Assembly (NCBI GenBank): GCA_964035575.1
Contig: OZ037850.1
Location: 1,570,501-1,634,500, forward strand
Length of the DNA stretch: 64,000 bases
Origin: Rhynchopus sp. YZ270_cl-10
Lineage: Eukaryota; Euglenozoa; Diplonemea; Diplonemida; Diplonemidae
Reading direction: 5' to 3'
Positions 21,261 through 32,429 of the stretch are shown piece by piece (positions within the stretch are counted from its first letter, which is position 1; each line of letters begins with the position of its first letter). Made by a program: the position numbers and the translations under genes. A model generated the notes under the pieces. It was not told where the DNA came from. It saw only the letters and a program-made list of their open reading frames with translations, and did no database searches.

Positions 21261-22277
21261 ATGTCCGGATTCAGCAGCATCCCCATGAAGTTCACCCTCA
21301 TGAGAGGGGACACCACCACAGAGAGAAGGCGTGTCCGTCTCCTGGTCCCCAGCCTGAGCGACGTGCACAAATACGCCCGCCAATGGGCTGTCGGGGACTA
21401 CACACTGAAGTACATGGATGACGAATCCGACCTCGTGACAATGGACCTTGAGGAGGAGTGGGTGGAGTGCCTGACACTGTGGAACGCAATGCAGAAGCAG
21501 TCAGGACCTGCCCTGCTGCGCCTTGTGGTGGAGATGAACCCTGTGCGTGGGAAGAAGAGGCGTGACATTGTCGACGTTGCGGAGCCTGTTGTGGACACCA
21601 AGTGTGTGGGGTGCACCTTCAGCGTTACTGGCATCACATCCACACACTGCTGCAGGCGCTGCTCCAACCACCCTGGCCAGCACGGTCCAAGGTGCTTGCG
21701 TGCCCCCTTTGCCGATGCAGAAACGCAGCGGGACGTCGCCGACGTTGCGGAGCCTGTTGTGGACACCAAGTGTGCGGGATGCACCTTCAGCGTTACTGGC
21801 ATCACACCCACACACTGCTGCAGGCGCTGCTCCAAGCACCCTGGCCAGCACGGTCCAAGGTGCTTGCGTTCTGCCTTCGTCGATGCATCCGTGCAGCTGG
21901 ACGCAGCCGTGGCACCAGACGTGCTGCCAGAGCGTGCCATTGAGGTGGAGGTCACACCTGTCCCGATGCCACTGGATGAGGATGTTCCTGGAGAGTACCA
22001 CACCGCCACGCTTGTGTCAGAGGTGGAAGTGGATGTCGCACGCACAGAGGAGCGTGGGGACGCACCGTGCGAAGCTGTGTTGTATGACACTGTGCAGGAG
22101 GCTGTGCCTGTGGAGGAGGGCCTGCAGGTTGTTGCAGTGCCCGTGCCGAAGACAGAAGGGGAAAACCCTGCAGTGACGCAACTCCGCAACATGGGCTTCG
22201 AGATCACAGCAGCTGTGCGTGTGTGCGTGGCCAAACACGACGGCGACGTTGCCGCTGTGCTGCAGGAAATGCTGTGA
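21261..22277 (+). CDS. PB1 / double Cys-module / single-UBA protein
   Basis: 338 residues starting at ATG 21261 (MSGFSSIPMKFTL). The upstream open frame is leader: homology to the neighbour begins at KFTLMRGD. The PB1 region is almost identical in DNA to the gene at 19420. The Cys module is present twice (about 112-145 and 167-200). The second copy arises from a 165-bp internal duplication that includes the preceding DVAEPVVDTKC. Only one UBA remains, at the C-terminus (about 301-338, with RNMGFEI). So the two tandem genes differ by domain gain and loss: one zinc module and four UBAs against two zinc modules and one UBA. Likely a ubiquitin-binding adaptor that could co-polymerise with its neighbour through PB1. 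Confidence 0.85.
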   Translation: MSGFSSIPMKFTLMRGDTTTERRRVRLLVPSLSDVHKYARQWAVGDYTLKYMDDESDLVTMDLEEEWVECLTLWNAMQKQSGPALLRLVVEMNPVRGKKRRDIVDVAEPVVDTKCVGCTFSVTGITSTHCCRRCSNHPGQHGPRCLRAPFADAETQRDVADVAEPVVDTKCAGCTFSVTGITPTHCCRRCSKHPGQHGPRCLRSAFVDASVQLDAAVAPDVLPERAIEVEVTPVPMPLDEDVPGEYHTATLVSEVEVDVARTEERGDAPCEAVLYDTVQEAVPVEEGLQVVAVPVPKTEGENPAVTQLRNMGFEITAAVRVCVAKHDGDVAAVLQEML

Positions 22278-23325
22278 GACCACAAAGCATGCGCTCCGCT
22301 CCTTGTTCTATACAGCAGCCTTGGGCTTCTTTTTCTTGGGGTCGATGGTTGATACCTCCTAGCCTTATCAAACATCAGCACCTTCATAAAGTGAAGGTGT
22401 CTACCCCGCGAAAGCTTGCGTCTGACTGAGGCCTTTTTTATTTTTATTTTTTTTGATTTTTTTTTTGCCTTTTTATATTTGCCTTTTGTGCGATGTGGCC
22501 GTGTCTGCTTCTTGCGTTTTTGCAACGTTCCTCCGTGAGACTCATTCAGATGATCACGTGCACACCTTCATTGTGCATCTGTAGGGACATTGTCGAATCG
22601 CAAGGTAGAATTGTAGGATCACATTTTATACATTTTTTTTGTAGCGTTTTTGAAGAAGTGTTTGTACTAAGGTGGCTAAGCGCTAGAGGCTTATAATTTT
22701 TTTTTTGGCAAAATACAATTTTTGATTCGCCGTTCTTATGGGAGTTCTGCTGCGAGTTCGATTTTTTTTTTTGGATTAGCTCACACTCCCTTTTTTCCCA
22801 TTTGAGTCTTTCCGATCCATTGAGGATGCCCAATCTTGCCTACAAAAATATAAATAACCCAACATCCTCTCAGCGAAACTGATGGAGCTCAGTTTACCCG
22901 AACTTGAGGGAGACCGGCTTCTGATAAGTTGCGTTGTATCAGTGTCAGATGGAGCCCTTCCGTTGAACGGCAGCCCACAGTACACAACATCCAAACTCTT
23001 GAGAAGCAAACGCCCATGAGACCCGGGTCTCTTTCTTTGTGCGCAACAGGCGAATATCCAACAACACGAGCTGCCTGGGCAGAGCAGGGTCCCAAACAGT
23101 TTACTGGTGGGGATCCTCATAGATAAAAGAAAACAAATAAAGAGTGAATGAGAAGGATACCAGTGAAAGCATACAAAAATACAAAACAAAAATAAAGAGA
23201 GAGAGAGAGAGAGGAAAAAAAAGGGGGAAACGCAAGGAGTGGATTTTATCTCGATTGATTGTTACTGACCCCCAGACAAACCCCTCACTCAGGTCATAAC
23301 AAAAAACACAACCAAAACTTTTAAA
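22278..23325. other. Spacer with hairpins before EF-hand copy 3
   Basis: No gene supported. It holds a perfect small hairpin at 22379-22399 (CACCTTCA-TAAAG-TGAAGGTG), possibly in the 3' UTR of the PB1/UBA gene. A family A element lies at 22669-22700, and an A-rich leader with a GA repeat near 23200. Confidence 0.45.
22669..22700 (+). repeat. Hairpin repeat family A
   Basis: AAGGTGGC, stem TAAGC (22677-22681), loop GCTAGAG, stem GCTTA (22689-22693), then a T-run of about 10. Confidence 0.55.
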
Positions 23326-23724
23326 ATGACTGCGGCCGTTGACACTATCCGTGCGGAGCTGATGGACCTGACGAAGCCGGGTACCCAGACGGAGAAGGAC
23401 GACCTGGCCGAGGTGTGCCAGAGGCTGACGAAGGCACGTTACGCACTGTACGCGTCGGAGAAGCAGGTGTACCCCGAGGTGTACCCCCCGCCTCCCGCTG
23501 GAGACGGCCAGGATGTGTTCAACGCCGCCGACGAGGGTGGTGAGGGCACTGTGACGTACAGGGAGTTCTCCAAGTACATTGGCCGCAACCAGCACCTGTC
23601 CCCCCGTCTCGGAGAGGGCTGGCCGGTGTTCGTGAGCAAGTTCGACATGGAGGACCTCCGTGACTGCTCGAAGGAGGACTTCATGAAGATCTGGCAGGAG
23701 TGCGCCGCCATGCGCAAGGAATGA
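23326..23724 (+). CDS. Small EF-hand-like protein, copy 3 of 3
   Basis: 132 residues, the same protein as the copies at 14610 and 18454. The DNA differs, by eye, only in the last codon (GAA rather than GAG) plus the stop and flank. The leader of about 44 bases matches copy 2. The pair of PB1/UBA genes lies between copies 2 and 3. Confidence 0.9.
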   Translation: MTAAVDTIRAELMDLTKPGTQTEKDDLAEVCQRLTKARYALYASEKQVYPEVYPPPPAGDGQDVFNAADEGGEGTVTYREFSKYIGRNQHLSPRLGEGWPVFVSKFDMEDLRDCSKEDFMKIWQECAAMRKE

Positions 23725-23953
23725 GGCCTGCAGTTTGGCGGGACTTTGATATCAGAAGGAAAAAAGCAATAAAATACGTGATTAGCTCTCAGAACTACTA
23801 GGATATGGGTCGAGGCTTTTGGCCCCGTCTCTTTGAAGATCAAAAAAAAACGGACACACTTTCTCAAACTTTTCTCCCTCACCCCACCCCCACCACCCAC
23901 CCCTCTCCTACCACCCACACTCCTCCCTCATCAGCAGGCCTTGCCTTGGTGAT

Positions 23954-26406
23954 ATGTACCAATGGCAAGGTGCGGGGCAGGTGCCTGCTGCACAGATGAG
24001 CCCTGCGTCGCACCAGCAAATGGCGTCACCACAGTTTGGGTCTAACGTGCAGCACATGCCTGCCGGGCCTGTACCGTCGCCGATGAACAGTGAGCTGCAC
24101 GACAATCCAGCGCAGGCGTCGTTTCTGAAGCGTTCCCTAGGACAGACAGAGCAGGCGAAGGCTGCACTCGAACAGGAGTTGCACAGCGCAGTGCTTGCAC
24201 GCGACATGATGTCTGCAGAGCTGTCTTCTCTCAAGACGCTGTGCGCACAACTCGAACGTGAAGCCGACGAGAAGACCAAACAACATGCAGAGCTCGGCGC
24301 AGAAGTGTCCCTCGTGAACAACCTCCTCAAGAACAACCAGAAGAAGGCAAGCGAAGAGATCGCAAAGCTGTCCACAGAGCTTGAGGCTGCGATACGCCAG
24401 CGCAGTGCAGCTGAGACGGACTCCGCAAGCCTGCGCAAAGAGGCGGCGGACAGCAACAGACTGCTTGAGGAGTCTGCCTACACAAACCAGCGCATGAAGG
24501 ACCTGCAAGACGCGCTGGACCGCAGCAAGGAGCGTGAGGCAGAAGCACAGAAGACCATAGTCGAGCAGAGGCTGCGCTCAGATGTCTCCCAGCGCGAGGC
24601 TGATGACAGGTCGCAAGACAAATCGCGCTACGCAGATCTGCTGTCAAAGCTGTGGGCATCAGCAGCGCCTGCCGCAGGGTTGAAGCTCCCGGTCACGAGC
24701 CATGTCCCCACTCTGGTATGCATTTTTTGGTGATGTAAACTAAAGGTTAGATGACTACTTGAGGGTAAGTTCATATTTACTTTCTGATCCACAACAGGCC
24801 GAAGTCCTCCAATGCACAAGCCTGCTTGCGAACGAGCACCTCCATAAGGCAGATGAATACCGCAAACAAAACCTCCGTCTGCAGCAGGACATGGAACGTG
24901 CCGAACGAGAGCTGTATGCACACCACCCCCTCCACCCCCTCCATACCCTCCACACCCTCGACACAGAACACTCGCTAAGGAACAGCAGGCTATGTCGCGC
25001 AACAGCAAAGAGTCGAACGAAGCATCGCTGAAGATGGCACGCAACATGGTGGAGGAATACAAAGCACAAGTCACAAAAGCTGTCACAGAGCTGGAGGAGT
25101 CGAAGGCAACGCGGAGCCAGCTGAACCAGGAGAACCACGGCCTGCTGGCGGCGCTTGAGGTGGCGAACGGACAGCTCAGCGCAACAAAGCAGGAGCGCGA
25201 CTCTTCTGAACGCAGCCTTCACGAACGCATCAACGACGCACATAATGAACTCCGCTCGGAACGTCAACGCTTCGAAGCCCTGCACAGCGAGTACGAGCTC
25301 ATGTCGAAGCGTGGCGATGACGAGGTGTCGTCGTCGCAGTTCAAACGCCGCCAGATGACAGAACAGCTCAACTACCTTGAGGCACAGCTCCTGCGTGCCA
25401 GGAGCGATGCAGAGGTGAGCCACCAGGAGTACAAAACATGTGCTGCCGAGCGCGACTACCTGAAGCTTGAGCAGAGCAACCTGAAGGAGCAGACGCACCA
25501 CCTCGAGGGTGAGCTCAGCGCCACCCAAGACGCGTTGTCCAGTGCAGAGCAGAGCCGTGAGCGACAGGCAGAGACGTTTGCAGCTGCCCAGGGCGAGCTC
25601 TCGCAGCGCTGCAAAACACTTGAGGATGAAAACAGCCGCCTCCGCAACGACACAGAGGACAAGCTTGGCAAGGCGAAGCACTCTGACAAGAACGCACGCA
25701 AGCGCCTTGCCACTGCGCCTGTCGGGTCGACGGTGCAGGTTGAACAGAACCAGGGCACAGTGAAGCCACCTCTCATTGGCCAGAAGGGCATTGTGATTGC
25801 ACATGCTGTGTCGCCTGAAGGAGAGCCGGGGGCGCTTGTTGGGGTATGCGACTTGGTTGCCTGCACACAAGAGGTGCACATTGCCACTTCACTTTTGCAC
25901 AATACTACAACCTGTTCAAACACATCACATCACATCACACACAGATGTCCGCACCGCACGGGGAGGAGCTCGTGCTGCTGGCAAACCTTCGCGTCATCGG
26001 AGGACCAGGCTCTTCCGGCCTAAGCTCCCCTTCCCACGCTGCTGAGGTATGTAAACCATGACGTATTCAGGCAACGATCTGATCGTAGTCAATAATACTT
26101 GCGTATAAATGCTTCGGGTCACATTGCGTTGCAAATTCACGTGGATCGGCAGGTGATCGGCAGGATGCCGTTCTTTTGATTGGTTGGGTGTCCACCCCGG
26201 TACAGCCGGTCATACCAAGGTACACTGTCACGAGAGGGCTTTGTATTTCAACTCTACTTTGATTTAAGCAAAGTGGCTAGCATGAGTCATCTTACCAAAT
26301 TCCTTCCCCACAGAAGCTGAGCACGAGAACACCAAGGTCTGTGCACAAATCCGCCGTCCGCGCGCATTCGATTAACAAATCTCTCTCGCCAGTGAGACGT
26401 ACATAA
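23954..26406 (+). CDS. Long coiled-coil protein (5 exons)
   Basis: Exons are 23954-24715, 24798-24913, 24967-25843, 25945-26046 and 26314-26406, giving 649 residues. All four introns start GTATG and end CAG, and the phases agree. After a Gln/Pro/Met-rich N-terminus (about 1-55), residues about 60-570 are almost continuous heptads rich in Glu, Gln, Ala, Lys and Arg (KAALEQELHSAV, LRKEAADSNRLLEES). The C-terminus is Ser/Pro/Arg-rich (SPVRRT at the end). There are no globular motifs. It resembles centrosomal, basal-body or golgin-type scaffolds only in general character. Intron 4 (267 bases, by far the longest) contains a family C repeat and a trace of family A, so those repeats can insert into genes. 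Confidence 0.85.
26176..26300 (+). repeat. Repeat family C (with family A trace) inside an intron
   Basis: GGTTGGGTGTCCACCCC, TCATACCAAGGTACACTG, CGAGAGGGCTTTG and TATTTCAA repeat the blocks at 11290-11362. The following AAGTGGCTAGCATGAGTCAT and CTTACC resemble a shortened family A element. All of it lies in intron 4 of the coiled-coil gene. Confidence 0.5.
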
Positions 26407-26728
26407 CCTTTTTTTGTGTCTGCAAGATACTTTCCCGTCCAGACGCATTGCATCCTTTAATTAATGTTTTCCCTCTTTTTTTGTAAGTGTACTCTTCTGT
26501 TTTTGTCTTTGCCTTTGGGGGTAGGTTTTCTCCTTTTTATTTTTGTATTTGGGAAACCCCCCTATTTTCTATAGAACTTGCGCTTTTTTCCTTGAATGGT
26601 CCTCTCACCTCCACGTTTAAACAAAAAATCGCTCAAATAAACACGTCTCTGTTTTGTATCCACCTCCCTCCTCTCCATCTTCTCCGCTCAAATTCATTTA
26701 GGGAAATCGGGGGGATAGAATTGTAGAA
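26407..26728. other. Spacer before the nucleotide-sugar transporter
   Basis: T-rich spacer; nothing recognised. Confidence 0.4.
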
Positions 26729-27911
26729 ATGGCGACAACGATTGAGGCAAATGCGGCAATGCGAAGTGGTACTGCAGAACAGCAGCAGCAACCTGTCAGC
26801 ATCATGATACCGAGTGAGGAGACACCAGGGGAGACCTCACCGAGCAAGCAGACTGCGACTGTCAAGCCGGATGCGTTGAGCAAGATTGGGTTGGTGTCGC
26901 TTGCGCTGCTGGTCTTCCAGAACACCTCGCTGACGCTGACGATGCGGGCCAGCAGGCTGCCTGGTGCGCGCCCCACGATGTACCTGGCCACCTCTGCAGT
27001 GTTCCTCTGCGAGCTTCTTAAGCTCTTTATGTCCGTCATTGCACTCATCTTTGAAAAGAACGGCATCCAACCTGCCGTCAAAGCAATCCAAACAGACATC
27101 CTCTCCTCCTTCTCTTCCAACGCAATCCTTCTCGTCCCTTCCGGCCTCTACACGCTTCAGAACAATCTCCAATACTACGCCGCAGGGAACCTCGAGCCTG
27201 CAACGTTTCAAGTATTATATCAAATGAAGATTTTGACAACTGCATGCTTAATGGTAATGTTAGGGAAGGAGTTGTCGCGGCTGCAGTGGTCTGCGGTGTT
27301 CATCTTGACGGTAGGTATCATGCTGGTACAGACGGACAATATGAGTCGAAAGGATGGGGCAGTGAGTGGGAATAACTTTAGCGGTTTTGTTGCAGTGCTG
27401 GTGGCGTGCTGCACATCAGCAGCAGCAGGGGTGTTCATCGAGAAGCTTGTAAAGGAGACAGACCCGAGTGTGTGGATCCGTAATATACAGCTGTCGGTGT
27501 TGGGTCTGGTGGTGGGTGGTGTGGCGTGCTACACAAAGGATGCAGAGGAGATTGCGCAGGGTGGGTTCCTGAAGGGCTTTGACCGCATTGTGTGGGTGGT
27601 CGTGTGTCTGCAGTCATGTGGCGGTATCCTCGTTGCTGTTGTTCTGAAGTACGCAGACAACATTGTAAAGGGTTTTGCAACAGGGCTCTCGATCATCCTC
27701 TCCGCAGCTGCGTCCACAGTGCTCTTCAACAACACATTGACAATGCAGTACACGCTTGGTGCTGCTGTTGTTGTGGTATGTTTTCTATAATTGACATCTA
27801 AAGTGGGGGGCTATTTCGACAACTTTGTCAACAAAATATATCAACACACCCCCACAGTGCTCCGTGTACTTATATTCCACGAACGGAATGCCTGTCAGAA
27901 AAAAGAAGTAA
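26729..27911 (+). CDS. Nucleotide-sugar transporter (SLC35A type), 2 exons
   Basis: Exons are 26729-27775 and 27858-27911, giving 366 residues. The 82-base intron is GTATGT...CCCACAG. Splicing restores the family's C-terminal strand (CSVYLYSTNGMPV), which is strong support for it. About ten hydrophobic helices follow a 45-residue Gln/Thr-rich N-terminal tail. The family block KYADNIVKGFATGLSIILS near residue 309 and YTLQNNLQYYAAGNLEPATF near 138 mark the UDP-galactose / UDP-GlcNAc / CMP-sialate transporter group. It would exchange a nucleotide sugar for the matching nucleoside monophosphate across the Golgi or ER membrane. The substrate cannot be told from sequence. The tail ends RKKK, which could act as a dibasic ER/Golgi retrieval signal. 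Confidence 0.95.
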
Positions 27912-29698
27912 CCTGGCGATGCTATGGAGCGGCATGCCCTTCGTTAGAAGCATTCATGTTAATATTTGGGAGTAATTTTGTGTATTTTTTTGTTTTCCAA
28001 TGAGGGGGAGTGGAGGGGGAGGGGAGGGGCCAGTATTTTTCCTGGCCCACAATATTTCTTTCGACGGTACATGAAATTGATATTAAATTGGGATTTCGTC
28101 TTTTATTTCTTTTCCACGGGTCAGCACCCACTCCTACCCCTTTAAAAACCACACCATTTCCGGTTCATTTAGCCACTTTCCCCCCTCTCTCTCCATATAT
28201 TCTCCCGTTCCTCTGTTTTTTATTGGACCCTTTTGTTTAGGTGACAAAAGGTTTAGACTCTGACAAGGTGCTCTCTGTTGTTTATGAACAAAAAAAAAAA
28301 AAGCCTATTTTTTGTCTCTTCGATAAGACGTATGCCTGTCGAGGCTGCCTTCAGTTCTTTCTCGTGCATTTTTTTTTGTTAATGCTCTGCAAAGAAGCTT
28401 TTCTCTGAAGGAGTTTGTTTTTTTTTTGTGTTCAATTGTTGGCACATCACCGTTTTTGCATCTGTGCTGCGAACTATTGTTGATTTAAAAAAAACCCACT
28501 CAATGCAAAGAGAGAAGTGCAGGCTGCGACAGCTATTCTAACGGATGCCTGTTTGTATAACCATAGAGATTCTCGCTGGTTCACCCCACGTAAAAACAAA
28601 AAAAAAAAAAACAAAAAAATCCCCTTTGGGGTATGAGTGCAGTTTCATCTCAAAAAGTTGTGGTTGTGTTTTTACCCCTCGCCGTTGTTCATTTTTTTTT
28701 TTTTGGGGTTGGTGGTGGAGGCAGAGGTATCTGTATGTTATCAAATTCACCTTTTCCTTAAAGCTCCAAAAAACGGATAATAAATGGTGCTCAGGTTGGC
28801 ATTTTTTTGGGCCGAATATTTTTCTGATATTACTTGATATCTTTTCCCCCACAACTATTATGATGGATGTCAGTCGAAAGGCTGTTATGTCATTTTAAAA
28901 AATGCAATTTTTTCGAAGCCCTTTTTGTTCATCCTTTTCATGAACTTTGCACATAGAGCTTCTTGCCTATTAGGCTGCCGTCACTAGGGTGTATTCAGCT
29001 TTTGCACGCATTGTTTGCCTTTTGAAACTGTTCATTTGATTGGTGTCTAATCTAGGACGCATCAAAAATGTTCTTTTAAAAGTGTGCTGATTCCCTCCTT
29101 TGGTTCGCCTTTCTATAACGTTTTCCTTGTTTTATTACTTACTGTTTGCTATAGTAAGTGCATGAATTTGCTTTATGGTCCATTTCACTCAGATCAGGGT
29201 TCCTCCTCACGTTGTGTCCAAGCAATGTCTTTGCGCACATATGAGTGTTGTCCTGAGACGGCCGTTCGTTTGTTCAAATGTATTGAAGAGAGAGAGAGAG
29301 AGGGAGAGGGAGATCTAGGGAAGAATCAGTGTACCTGTTGGTTGTAGTTGTAGTTGAGTGAAGTCCTGCGAGGTCGAAAAATCAAACTATCGGGGGGAGT
29401 AGGGTGGGGTGCTGTCTTTTACGTACGGGGGGAGTGAGATCGGGGAAACGCAAAAACGAAAAAATGTGAAAATTCTGCTTCGTGTTGTGTTTGTGTTCTC
29501 AATTCCCCTTCCAACCTTACTTGAGTAAGTGGCAAAAAGTAATAAAATAACCTCGGTTTCAAGCTCTTTCAAGATTCTGATAGATCCCTAGATCTCCCTA
29601 GACGTAGCAAAGCTACTTCACTAGTGACTTTAAAAGAGACTCTTCTCATGCAAGATAATGTCTTTTGCCAGCTTTTTTTGTCCATTCTTGTTTGAATG

Positions 29699-29745
29699 GA
29701 GTGCCTGTATCCGGTGTACGGTGAGGCATTTGCACTTTCAACTCC
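29699..29745 (+). repeat. Hairpin repeat family B, short form
   Basis: AGTGCCTGTATCCGG, TGTA, CGGTGAGGC, ATTTGCACT, then TTCAACTCC. Outer stem AGTGC/GCACT intact. Confidence 0.5.
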
Positions 29746-30179
29746 TTTGCGTATCCCCCCTAATATTTTCAAAAAAAAATTTTTTTTAACAGTAATGAAA
29801 TGCCAGAAGGGATGGGGTAAGGGCCCTGTTTTTGTGCATTTGTGTTTTGTGTTTTTAACTGCCGCGAACCTTTGTGGGGGGAAACGACCAAGCTGCTTGG
29901 CTGGTACACTCTCCACACATCGCATGACATAACGGTGAGGGGCCCCCCGGAGTGGGGAAGAGAGATCTGATTGTCGTTTTATTGCCATGACAATAAAACA
30001 GCAACAAAACCATTTTAAAACAAAAAATAAAACAAACAGAAAAGGCGTCATCCGCGCGGTGAAGGTCCACCCTGCAGAGCGCTGTAGATTAACAAAGAAA
30101 CCAGGCACTCCGCTAGGTACTAAAGTTCTGTTGATTGTCAACAGAACTTTTTGAAAATGGGGAAAAAAACATAGGGTGA

Positions 30180-30375
30180 AAACGATCGTTTTTTTTTTTT
30201 TTTTTTTTTTACGAATCTGGGAAAAAGTGATCGGTCTTTTTTTTTTTTTTTTTTTTTCACGATCGTGAAGAAAAAAAAAACGATCGTTTTTTTTTTTTTT
30301 TTTTCTTCACGATCGTGAAAAAAAAGCACCTTTTTCTTCACGATCGTGAAGGAAAAAAAAAACGATCGTTTTTTT
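30180..30375. repeat. CGATCG palindromes separated by long T and A runs
   Basis: Several ACGATCGT or CACGATCGTG palindromes alternate with poly-T and poly-A tracts of 8 to 22 bases. The whole stretch can fold on itself. Related palindrome-rich segments lie at about 33885-33990, 34117-34275 and 36884-37038. Confidence 0.6.
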
Positions 30376-30744
30376 TTTCCCATATTATGTCGTTGATCGC
30401 TGGCCCACACCAGGGAGGGAGCCCCCACAGGTGCCCACAACCCCCCTGAAATCGGCCGAGAGTAACTTTTAGCGGTGTTTTGACGTAAAATGTCACCTTT
30501 TTTGCCATTTTTGGGGTGTACTTTTCTGGAACAAAATTCGCAAAACCCGAAATACGAATCGTAAAAAATCGCGACATTCTATGACATGCGTATACCATGA
30601 AGCAGCACGTCACGGCATGGCATGTAACATGCACATGTAATATCGCCAAAAACCTAGTCGTAGTAACATCATCACTGTGCAAACCCCTGTCCATCCAATA
30701 CAATTCACACTCTTTGTGGGTGGTCTTGCTGCCTTTTTGCCACA

Positions 30745-30832
30745 GTAATTTTTGGCCCGGCAGGCATGCTCTTGAAGCATGGCAATTTAGTGTGTATGGG
30801 GCAGGGTGTTGTTTTGTTCTGAATTCCCTTTG
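30745..30832 (+). repeat. 85-bp dispersed repeat, copy 1
   Basis: Shares CACAGTAATTTTTG, GGCATGCTCTTGAAGCATGG and GTGTTGTTTTGTTCT with 36079-36164 in the same orientation. The two copies bracket a 5.3-kb segment that contains the hAT remnant and most of the repeats. Confidence 0.6.
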
Positions 30833-31480
30833 TTACAATATCTATCCAATCGCGAGTGGTTGTATGTGTATCGTGAGACACTCTTTTTAACCCTTTACGG
30901 ACCAAGAGGACATTTATGCCCATTGTGGCGGGGGATGCGGCGTTCAACACCAGGCCAAGTTGGCCAAAAGCCCCAACTTTTGTACTGTCCAACCTCTGTA
31001 CAATTACGGTATATTTCGTTGGCTGGTGGTCTGAAGAGTGATCTGACCATATTCTCCAGGTATAACAAATGCCCAAATAATGCATTGGCGAAGGAATTTT
31101 GCACTTTTGACCATCACACATTACTTGTATTTTTACCGGTTTTTTAATGAGTACAACCTATGTCAGAGCACGCTGTCCCACAGATTTTAGAATTTGGGGG
31201 GGTCACGCAACAGGGATTACGCAGCTCCCCATACTTATCGCTAAATATGCCGTTTTCCCCGAAAAATTTTAGAATTCCACGCCCAATTTCTTTCTCTTTG
31301 GCAAAAAAAGGTCCTCAGAAGCTCAATTCCGGAAACAAATACGGGGGGAGCGACGTTTTCCAACTCCTCCGCCATCAGCAGGAACACCTCCGTTTTCTCT
31401 TGAATCTGTGACGCTTGTTGCTGAGAAACAGGGCAACAGCGCGTTCAAGCATATTCCCCATATTTTCAGTGTTAAACTCG

Positions 31481-31805
31481 TGGCGAAGCCACGGTACGCA
31501 ACATTTCTAAAAAATGCGCTTACAATTGCACCTTTTTTTACAGCCAAACTATGTCATGGAAAGGATGTAATGCAAGCTTGCGCCGCAGGCGCATGGTACG
31601 CTACTTTTTTCTTTGCCCTTATCCTTCTTTCTCACTCCTCATTGCTTCCCAAAGGTTCTGGCGAAGCCACGGTACGCAACATTTCTTTAAAATGTTGACA
31701 TAAAATGGCACTTTTGTTGGTAACTATCGTCCAGTTCCGTAAATTTTACTTCCATATTTTGCTAAAACGAAAGTTTCTAGCGAAGCCACGGTACGCAACA
31801 TTTCT
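31481..31805 (+). repeat. Three copies of a GGCGAAGCC-headed repeat
   Basis: GGCGAAGCCACGGTACGCAA followed by CATTTCT and A/T-rich sequence occurs at about 31481, 31660 and 31779, with a fourth copy at 57618. Between them lies a hairpin form with TTGCGCCGCAGGCGCA, also followed by a GGTACGC block (31580; related at 60253 and, on the other strand, 37849 and 56512). Confidence 0.55.
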
Positions 31806-32174
31806 AAAAATTGCGCTTAAAATTGCCTACTATGTCGCGGGAAGGGTGGGTTGAAAGCTCGCGCCGCAGTGCATCTTCCTTTTCCGGTAAAATAGAAGAA
31901 AATTGTCTTCTAAAAATAGATCTGTGGGGGGTAGGTGAGAGGTGGGCGGAGCCCCCACTCCTCACCTAACCCCACCCCAGCCTCAATCCAAAACCCTGTA
32001 TTTTTTTTTTGGTATTTTTTGAGCTGAGATTTTCAAAAAATACCAAAAATACCAGGGTCAACCGCTGTGATGCTCATTGTTTAGAACACAGGGCTATTTC
32101 TAAATATGGGGTCCGGAGTCCAAAATCCAATCCGGGACACAATTTTGGCAGATTTATTTTGGGCCAAAAACGTC

Positions 32175-32335
32175 TTCATTTACATTTTTGGGATTCGCCC
32201 GTGCAGTGGTGGGGTCAATCTCGAAAATTGGATTTTTTGACCACTTAAATTTTGGGAAATATGAGCCCGGTCACTTATACGTGGGCCCATTTTCGGCTAA
32301 AATTTTCCTCAAAATCCGGGTTTGTAAAATTGACC
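32175..32335 (+). repeat. 160-180-bp dispersed repeat, copy 1
   Basis: Contains GCCCGTGCAGTGGTGGGGTC, GACCACTTAAATTTTG, ATATGAGCCCGGT and AATTTTCCTCAAAATC. It reappears inverted at about 63705-63880. A part (CAGTGGTGGGGTCAATTTGC) is also repeated immediately downstream near 32395, and a more distant relative lies at 57236-57300. Confidence 0.65.
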
Positions 32336-32429
32336 CTTCTGTGAAGGAAGGTTGTGGAAAAGGGTCCTTATTTGCATTTTTGGAAGCCGCCCGTGCAGTG
32401 GTGGGGTCAATTTGCAGAATTGGGCAAGT

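Larger units (their letters stand above)
27912..30744. other. Gene-free T-rich interval
   Basis: No supported gene. There are long poly-T and poly-A tracts, one family B hairpin (29699-29745) and a CGATCG/poly-T array (30180-30375). Confidence 0.45.

Noticed and set aside
30888-30910. piggyBac-type element end (TTAACCCTTTACGGACC)
   Set aside because: No matching inverted end or transposase found in the window; one end alone is weak.
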